Shown in pieces: positions 4,910 through 8,675 of a stretch of 8,675 nucleotides of DNA (the first letter of the stretch is position 1; each line of letters begins with the position of its first letter). The stretch covers positions 1 through 8,675 of the forward strand of contig JBLHIC010000097.1 of assembly GCA_047614245.1 (NCBI GenBank). Direction: 5' to 3'. Under the pieces are notes generated by a model that saw only the letters and a program-made list of their open reading frames with translations, was not told the origin of the DNA and made no database searches. The stretch is from Ulvibacter sp047614245 (GTDB lineage Bacteria > Bacteroidota > Bacteroidia > Flavobacteriales > Flavobacteriaceae). Both the position numbers and the translations under genes were made by a program.

Positions 4910-7303
4910 TTATGTGTCGTTGCTTTCGTTGTCAAAAAAATGCTTGAGAGCCTCAAGATCTGTAATCAAAACTTGCCTGGCTTTGCTCCCTTCAAATTGG
5001 CCAACAATCCCGGCGGCTTCCAATTGATCTATTATTCGTCCAGCTCGGTTATATCCTAGTTTTAACTTTCGCTGTAATAGTGAAGCTGAACCTTGTTGAG
5101 CGATCACCAAAATTTCGGCCGCTTCTCTAAACATTTTATCCCTTTCGGAGATGTTAATATCAAGATTTGTGCCACCTTCTTCCCCTACAAACTCTGGTAA
5201 AAGATGTGCGTCAGGGTAGGCTTTTTGGGAGCCTATGAACTCGGTAATGTCTGCCACTTCCGGTGTGTCAACAAATGCACACTGTATTCTTATTAAGTCA
5301 TTTCCCTGTGTGTATAGCATATCTCCACGCCCAATTAATTGATCGGCACCAGAGCCGTCCAAAATAGTGCGTGAATCGATTTTACTTGTTACTCTAAAAG
5401 CTATTCGTGCTGGGAAATTAGCTTTAATTATTCCCGTAATAACATTTACTGAAGGCCTTTGCGTTGCTATAATCAAATGAATTCCTATAGCTCGTGCTAG
5501 CTGTGCGAGCCTCGCTATTGGAGTTTCAACTTCTTTCCCCGCAGTCATAATCAAATCTGCAAACTCGTCAACTACTAATACAATATATGGCAAGAAATGA
5601 TGGCCATCATTTGGATTTAACTTCCTCGATTTAAACTTCTGATTGTACTCTTTAATATTGCGAACCATTGCGTCTTTGAGCAGGTCATAACGATTGTCCA
5701 TTTCAATGCAAAGGGAATTTAGGGTGTGGACAACCTTCGTGGTATCGGTGATAATCGCTTCGTCAGTATCGGGTAGTTTCGCAAGAAAATGACGCTCAAT
5801 TTTATTGAATAATGTCAATTCTACCTTTTTTGGATCTACCAAGACAAATTTTACCTCCGCTGGATGTTTTTTATAAATTAGGGATGTTAAAATCGCGTTT
5901 AATCCAACAGATTTACCTTGTCCTGTAGCCCCAGCCATTAACAAGTGTGGCATTTTAGCTAAATCCACTACAAAAGTTTCGTTGCTAATAGTTTTTCCTA
6001 AAGCCAATGGGAGTTCCATTTCGGCATTCTGAAATTTAGGAGAGGCAATCACAGATCGCATTGAAACCGTTTTTGGACTCTTATTAGGTACTTCAATACC
6101 AATGGTTCCACGTCCGGGAATGGGAGCAATAATTCTAATTCCCAATGCAGAAAGTGATAACGCAATATCATCTTCCAAGTTTTTAATCTTTGAAATGCGA
6201 ACACCAGCTTCTGGTACAATTTCATAAAGAGTCACCGTGGGACCAACAGTTGCCTTTATACTGGCAATTCCAATTTTATAGTTGCTAAGAGTTTCAACAA
6301 TCCTATTCTTGTTTTCTTCTAACTCTTCTTGATTGATAGTAATTCCGACTCCTGATGTATGATCTTTCAGCAATTCAATAATTGGAAACTTATAATTACT
6401 TAACTCTAAGGTCGGGTCAAATTCGCCAAAATCTTTTACTAATTTATCACTAAGGTTTTGTTTAACGGGGGCTTCTTCAACTGTTTTTTCTATTTTCATT
6501 TCCACATCATCAGTCTTCTCAGTTTTAAGAATAATTCTTTCGAGTGGTGGTGTCTCCGTTTTTTCTGATTTAGTTTCAGAAGGAGCTATTGGTAAATCTA
6601 TTGTTTCTGTTACAATCTTAACTTCATCTGAAACACTTTCAGTAGTTTTTGCTTTTATTTCTTCAGAAGCTACCGCATTAGTAGCCTTGGAGAAGTCTTC
6701 TTCTATTTCTTTTTTGGTTCTTTTAAAGGCAGCAGATACCAGCTCTGGTGTCAATTTGAGACGAAGAACTAAATATACAACTAGTAAAAAAGCCAAGATA
6801 AGAGTGGTTCCAATAAAACCTAAGTAATCTTGAAGTACATCGTTAACTTCATACCCAATCACACCACTGATAATAGAACTTTTTGCAGAGAAAAATCCGA
6901 GTACAACAGAAACCCAGATCATCATTAAGATACCCCAAAACCAAAATCGTCTGAGCTGTTTTTTTGTAAAACTAAAGAAGTAATATACACCGGATAGTGT
7001 AATAAGAAAGGCAAGACTAAAAGCTGCAATTCCGAAGCCTTTATAGATAAAAAAGTGACCTATATTAGTTCCAAATTTCTTGAGCCAGTTTTTAGTTTCT
7101 AATTCTCTTTCGGTCAACTCACCAACAACCGATTGATCTGCTTGCCAAGTAAAGAAGTAGGATACAAAGGAAAAAATCATTGCAACACCCAAAAAGAAAA
7201 GAAAACTACCCATTAAAATCTTTTGCTGCTTTGATAATGCAAACGACAATTTTTTACGCGCAGCTTTTGGTTGCTTGGCAGTTCCGGTCTTTTTTTTAGC
7301 CAT
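4910..7303 (-). CDS. ftsK: DNA translocase FtsK (FtsK/SpoIIIE family)
   Basis: This 797-residue septal ATPase pumps chromosomal DNA through the closing division site. Four N-terminal membrane helices are visible (about 28-50, 87-110, 120-138 and 162-181). A low-complexity Glu/Lys/Thr-rich linker runs from about 195 to 290. The motor follows: the alpha/beta domain with Walker A GATGQGKS (458-465), Walker B IVLVVDEFADL (574-584), and ATQRPSV (613-619). A C-terminal gamma winged helix (about 723-781, including LLQRKLKLGYNRAGRIIDQL) reads the KOPS-type polarity sequence. The linker is short compared with E. coli FtsK (1329 residues) and normal for this phylum. The frame extends to an ATG at 7336, but the promoter -7 box (7326-7333) would then lie inside the coding sequence. 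The ATG at 7303, giving the basic start MAKKKTGTAK, is therefore preferred. It is the first gene of a unit with lolA and the lptF/G-like gene. Confidence 0.96.
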   Translation of the reverse strand: MAKKKTGTAKQPKAARKKLSFALSKQQKILMGSFLFFLGVAMIFSFVSYFFTWQADQSVVGELTERELETKNWLKKFGTNIGHFFIYKGFGIAAFSLAFLITLSGVYYFFSFTKKQLRRFWFWGILMMIWVSVVLGFFSAKSSIISGVIGYEVNDVLQDYLGFIGTTLILAFLLVVYLVLRLKLTPELVSAAFKRTKKEIEEDFSKATNAVASEEIKAKTTESVSDEVKIVTETIDLPIAPSETKSEKTETPPLERIILKTEKTDDVEMKIEKTVEEAPVKQNLSDKLVKDFGEFDPTLELSNYKFPIIELLKDHTSGVGITINQEELEENKNRIVETLSNYKIGIASIKATVGPTVTLYEIVPEAGVRISKIKNLEDDIALSLSALGIRIIAPIPGRGTIGIEVPNKSPKTVSMRSVIASPKFQNAEMELPLALGKTISNETFVVDLAKMPHLLMAGATGQGKSVGLNAILTSLIYKKHPAEVKFVLVDPKKVELTLFNKIERHFLAKLPDTDEAIITDTTKVVHTLNSLCIEMDNRYDLLKDAMVRNIKEYNQKFKSRKLNPNDGHHFLPYIVLVVDEFADLIMTAGKEVETPIARLAQLARAIGIHLIIATQRPSVNVITGIIKANFPARIAFRVTSKIDSRTILDGSGADQLIGRGDMLYTQGNDLIRIQCAFVDTPEVADITEFIGSQKAYPDAHLLPEFVGEEGGTNLDINISERDKMFREAAEILVIAQQGSASLLQRKLKLGYNRAGRIIDQLEAAGIVGQFEGSKARQVLITDLEALKHFFDNESNDT

Positions 7304-7325
7304 TAAATGTGGGGTTGTAAAGAAA

Positions 7326-7352
7326 CAAAAGTACAAATTGTAAACGTTTCAA
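7326..7352 (-). promoter_or_regulatory. Promoter of the ftsK-lolA-lptF/G unit
   Basis: On the minus strand, TACTTTTG (7326-7333) matches the Bacteroidota -7 consensus TAnnTTTG exactly. A TTG -33 element lies at 7350-7352, separated by 16 nt, slightly shorter than the usual spacing. Transcription should begin near 7320, about 17 nt before the ATG at 7303. This makes the upstream ATG at 7336 untranscribed from this promoter. Confidence 0.6.
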
Positions 7353-7544
7353 GCTACATAATAATTTTAAATGCAAGCCAAATTGGTGACAATGCGAATT
7401 CGGATCAAAGAATAAATATAAACGTAATTAATTAAATAATAAAAGTCACCAGAAATATTAAACACCTATTTGTAGTCATTCTATTAACATTTAAAGTATT
7501 TGTTTGTGATAAAGTGATCCTTTTAACTAGGGCTTAAGAACAAA
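7353..7544. other. AT-rich intergenic stretch, no gene seen
   Basis: This is the middle of the 328-bp gap between dgkA and ftsK. It is strongly AT-rich, with no open frame of note on either strand and no further TAnnTTTG box in the ftsK direction. A widely spaced inverted pair, TGGTGAC (7384-7390) and GTCACCA (7445-7451), is present but could be chance. Confidence 0.5.
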
Positions 7545-7568
7545 GAATATTACAATATCGTAATATTC
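7545..7568 (-). terminator. Perfect 9-bp inverted repeat, possible terminator of tpx-dgkA
   Basis: GAATATTAC (7545-7553) and GTAATATTC (7560-7568) form a perfect 9-bp stem with a 6-nt loop. Read on the minus strand, the direction of tpx-dgkA, the stem is followed by TTTGTTCTT. It lies about 65 bp after the dgkA stop. The stem has only two G:C pairs, so it may be a weak terminator or instead a binding site for a dimeric regulator. The symmetry is certain; the role is not. Confidence 0.4.
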
Positions 7569-7631
7569 AGGAGGTAACTGTGAGACGATTACTGGAGGTT
7601 TAGGAGCCTATACTATTGGACCACTGGTTTT

Positions 7632-7988
7632 TTAAAATTTCGGAAAATAAATAAAACAACCAATGATAATAGCCGTCAAAGCCGAGAAGAAAACGGCTCC
7701 AGCAGCAACATCCTTAATGTATCCAATTTTTTTATGAAAATCGGGATGAACAAAGTTTGCCATTTCTTCAATAGCGGTATTAAGTCCTTCGGTACCCATC
7801 ACCAATCCGATCGCGAATATTTGCATCATCCATTCGGTCGTTGACAGGTTAAAATAGAAGCCAGCAATAGTTATTAAAACTGCAATAACCGCTTGTACTT
7901 GAATACTGGCTTCATTTCTAAGAAGCATAAAAGCACCTTTGGCTGCAAAACCAACTCCGCTAAGTCGTCCCCGAAGAAAAGATCTCAT
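7632..7988 (-). CDS. dgkA: DagK family lipid kinase (diacylglycerol or undecaprenol kinase)
   Basis: This 118-residue membrane protein has the size of the small prokaryotic DagK family, which phosphorylates diacylglycerol or undecaprenol with ATP. Three hydrophobic helices are visible (about 31-47, 53-66 and 94-114). The catalytic signature is intact: Asn25-Glu26 in LLRNEASIQ, EGLNTAIEEMANFV (67-80) with Glu67, Asn70 and Glu74, and KIGYIKDVAAGAV (87-99) with Asp93. The enzyme acts at the inner membrane, either returning diacylglycerol to phospholipid synthesis or recovering the undecaprenol carrier used for envelope sugars. The sequence alone does not choose between substrates. The ATG lies 4 nt after the tpx stop, so the two genes should share a transcript. 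Confidence 0.93.
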   Translation of the reverse strand: MRSFLRGRLSGVGFAAKGAFMLLRNEASIQVQAVIAVLITIAGFYFNLSTTEWMMQIFAIGLVMGTEGLNTAIEEMANFVHPDFHKKIGYIKDVAAGAVFFSALTAIIIGCFIYFPKF

Positions 7989-7992
7989 TAGT

Positions 7993-8493
7993 TTATTTTA
8001 AAGCATTAAGTGCCGCATCATAGTCTGGTTCTTGTCCAATCTCAGGAACTTGCTCTGTGTACAATACTTGATTATTTTCATCAAGAACAATAACGACTCT
8101 TGATAAAAGTCCGGTGAACGCACTTTTTGTAATTAACAGTTTGTAATCATCCCCGAAGTTAGTGTCTTTATAATCAGATAACATCTCCAGATTCTCAATA
8201 CCTTCAGTTGCGCAAAAACCAGAATGTGCAAATGGTAAGTCTTTTGAAATACAGATGATTTTAGTGTTTTTTAAATTTGAGGCTTCTTCATTAAATTTTC
8301 TTGCTGAAGTCGCACAAACGCCCGTTTGAATACTTGGGAATATGTTTAATACTTTTCTCATCGTGCCAAAATCATTCAAGGATTTAGACGACAGGTCGGT
8401 CGCGGTTAATGTAAAATCTGGTGCTGTACTGCCTACGGAAGGTAAAATGCCATTTGTTTCTGCGGGGTTTCCACCAATTGTTATTAAAGCCAT
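7993..8493 (-). CDS. tpx: Thiol peroxidase, atypical 2-Cys peroxiredoxin Tpx
   Basis: This 166-residue protein has almost the same length as E. coli Tpx (168). The peroxidatic Cys60 sits in FPSIQTGVCATSARKFN with the conserved Thr57 and Arg65. The resolving Cys94 sits in LPFAHSGFCATEG, and Arg132 follows in LLSRVVIVLDEN. These are the hallmarks of the atypical 2-Cys Tpx class, which reduces H2O2 and alkyl hydroperoxides and is recycled by thioredoxin. An additional Cys81 (IICISKDLPF) is present. There is no signal peptide, so it should be cytoplasmic. It leads the tpx-dgkA pair. The ATG at 8493 gives the usual N-terminus, and a putative promoter lies just upstream. Confidence 0.96.
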   Translation of the reverse strand: MALITIGGNPAETNGILPSVGSTAPDFTLTATDLSSKSLNDFGTMRKVLNIFPSIQTGVCATSARKFNEEASNLKNTKIICISKDLPFAHSGFCATEGIENLEMLSDYKDTNFGDDYKLLITKSAFTGLLSRVVIVLDENNQVLYTEQVPEIGQEPDYDAALNALK

Positions 8494-8517
8494 AATATTA
8501 GGATTAAGTTTGAAGTG

Positions 8518-8548
8518 TAAAAATACGCATTCTTCGGAATTATACCAA
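8518..8548 (-). promoter_or_regulatory. Putative promoter of tpx-dgkA
   Basis: On the minus strand, TATTTTTA (8518-8525) matches the -7 consensus TAnnTTTG at all but the last base. A TTG -33 element is at 8546-8548, spaced by 20 nt, within the range described for Bacteroidota. The implied leader is about 18 nt. The right-hand heptad array begins only 3 bases beyond the -33 element. The imperfect -7 box keeps confidence moderate. Confidence 0.42.
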
Positions 8549-8551
8549 TTT

Positions 8552-8593
8552 AGTGAAGAGTGAAGAGTTAAAAGTTGAAAGTGAAAAGTTAAG
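8552..8593 (+). repeat. Heptad tandem repeat array, six copies of AGTKRAR type
   Basis: Six consecutive 7-mers: AGTGAAG, AGTGAAG, AGTTAAA, AGTTGAA, AGTGAAA, AGTTAAG. The period and orientation are the same as in the array at 1-77, but the copies are more diverged and lack the alternating 14-bp order. It sits immediately upstream of the tpx promoter and is non-coding. Confidence 0.87.
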
Positions 8594-8652
8594 TGACTTC
8601 TCTATACTAATTTCAAAATTACTCGCGTAATTTGAAATTCACTCGAAGTGAC
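8592..8652. repeat. Nested palindromic element beside the heptad array
   Basis: ATTTCAAAATTAC (8610-8622) pairs with GTAATTTGAAAT (8627-8638) across a 4-nt loop TCGC, with one bulged A: a 12-bp stem. Directly adjoining, TCACT-CGA-AGTGA (8639-8651) forms a second small hairpin. The same TCACT can instead pair with AGTGA at 8592-8596 and enclose the large stem. There is no T-tract on either side, so it does not look like a standard terminator. It resembles a REP-like intergenic palindrome. Confidence 0.7.
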
Positions 8653-8675
8653 GGTGATAGGTGATAAGTGTTGGG
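8653..8675 (+). repeat. Start of a further heptad run at the window edge
   Basis: GGTGATA, GGTGATA and AGTGTTG follow each other in 7-bp steps directly after the palindrome and run into the window end. Two are identical and all share the GTG core of the other arrays. With only three units, this is a weaker call. Confidence 0.5.

Noticed and set aside
4909..4956. Upstream ATG at 4956 giving a LolA-like protein 16 residues longer
   Set aside because: It would overlap the ftsK coding end by 47 bp and place a polar extension before a clean signal peptide; the ATG at 4908 fits both the secretion signal and the operon junction.
7304..7336. Upstream ATG at 7336 giving an FtsK 11 residues longer (MYFCFFTTPHL...)
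   Set aside because: The -7 promoter box lies inside this segment and the MAKKK start at 7303 is the usual basic N-terminus, so the longer start would not be transcribed from that promoter.
1..8675. Two heptad arrays as terminal repeats of a mobile element carrying the whole window
   Set aside because: The arrays are diverged direct repeats, the enclosed genes are housekeeping, and no transposase or integrase is present.

Overview
This is a stretch of ordinary bacterial chromosome. It is AT-rich, and most starts are preceded by A/T-rich rather than Shine-Dalgarno-like sequence. Three upstream regions carry exact or near matches to the Bacteroidota -7 promoter box TAnnTTTG. The protein families and the gene order (tpx, dgkA, ftsK, lolA-like, lptF/G-like, ribB) point to Bacteroidota, most likely a marine-type Flavobacteriaceae. 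That placement is inferred from recalled family features, not from a search.

Layout, left to right. An 11-copy heptad repeat array (1-77) precedes the only + strand gene, a DegT/AHBA-type PLP aminotransferase that closely resembles KdnA, the enzyme that makes 8-amino-Kdo (Kdo8N). Its 3' end overlaps by 23 bp, tail to tail, with a minus-strand ribB whose C-terminal GTP cyclohydrolase II domain has lost its signature residues. Then, all on the minus strand, come an LptF/LptG-type LPS-export permease, a LolA-like periplasmic carrier, FtsK, a DagK-type lipid kinase and the thiol peroxidase Tpx. The window closes with a second heptad array and a nested palindrome (8552-8675).

Transcription on the minus strand appears to fall into three units. 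Unit one is tpx-dgkA (4-nt gap), with a possible promoter at 8518-8548. Unit two is ftsK-lolA-lptF/G (1-nt and 9-nt gaps), with a promoter at 7326-7352 and a hairpin terminator 2 nt after the lptF/G stop codon. Unit three is ribB alone, with an exact -7 box 20 bp upstream of its ATG.

Functionally, most of the block concerns the cell envelope. KdnA would modify the inner Kdo of LPS, the LptF/G-like permease would extract LPS from the inner membrane, LolA would carry lipoproteins or lipids across the periplasm, DgkA would recycle a lipid, and FtsK would couple division to chromosome segregation. RibB supplies riboflavin precursor and Tpx removes peroxides. I see no phage, insertion sequence, CRISPR array, tRNA or rRNA, and no convincing novel multi-gene system. 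The least explained elements are the heptad arrays with the adjoining palindrome, and the degenerate half of RibB.
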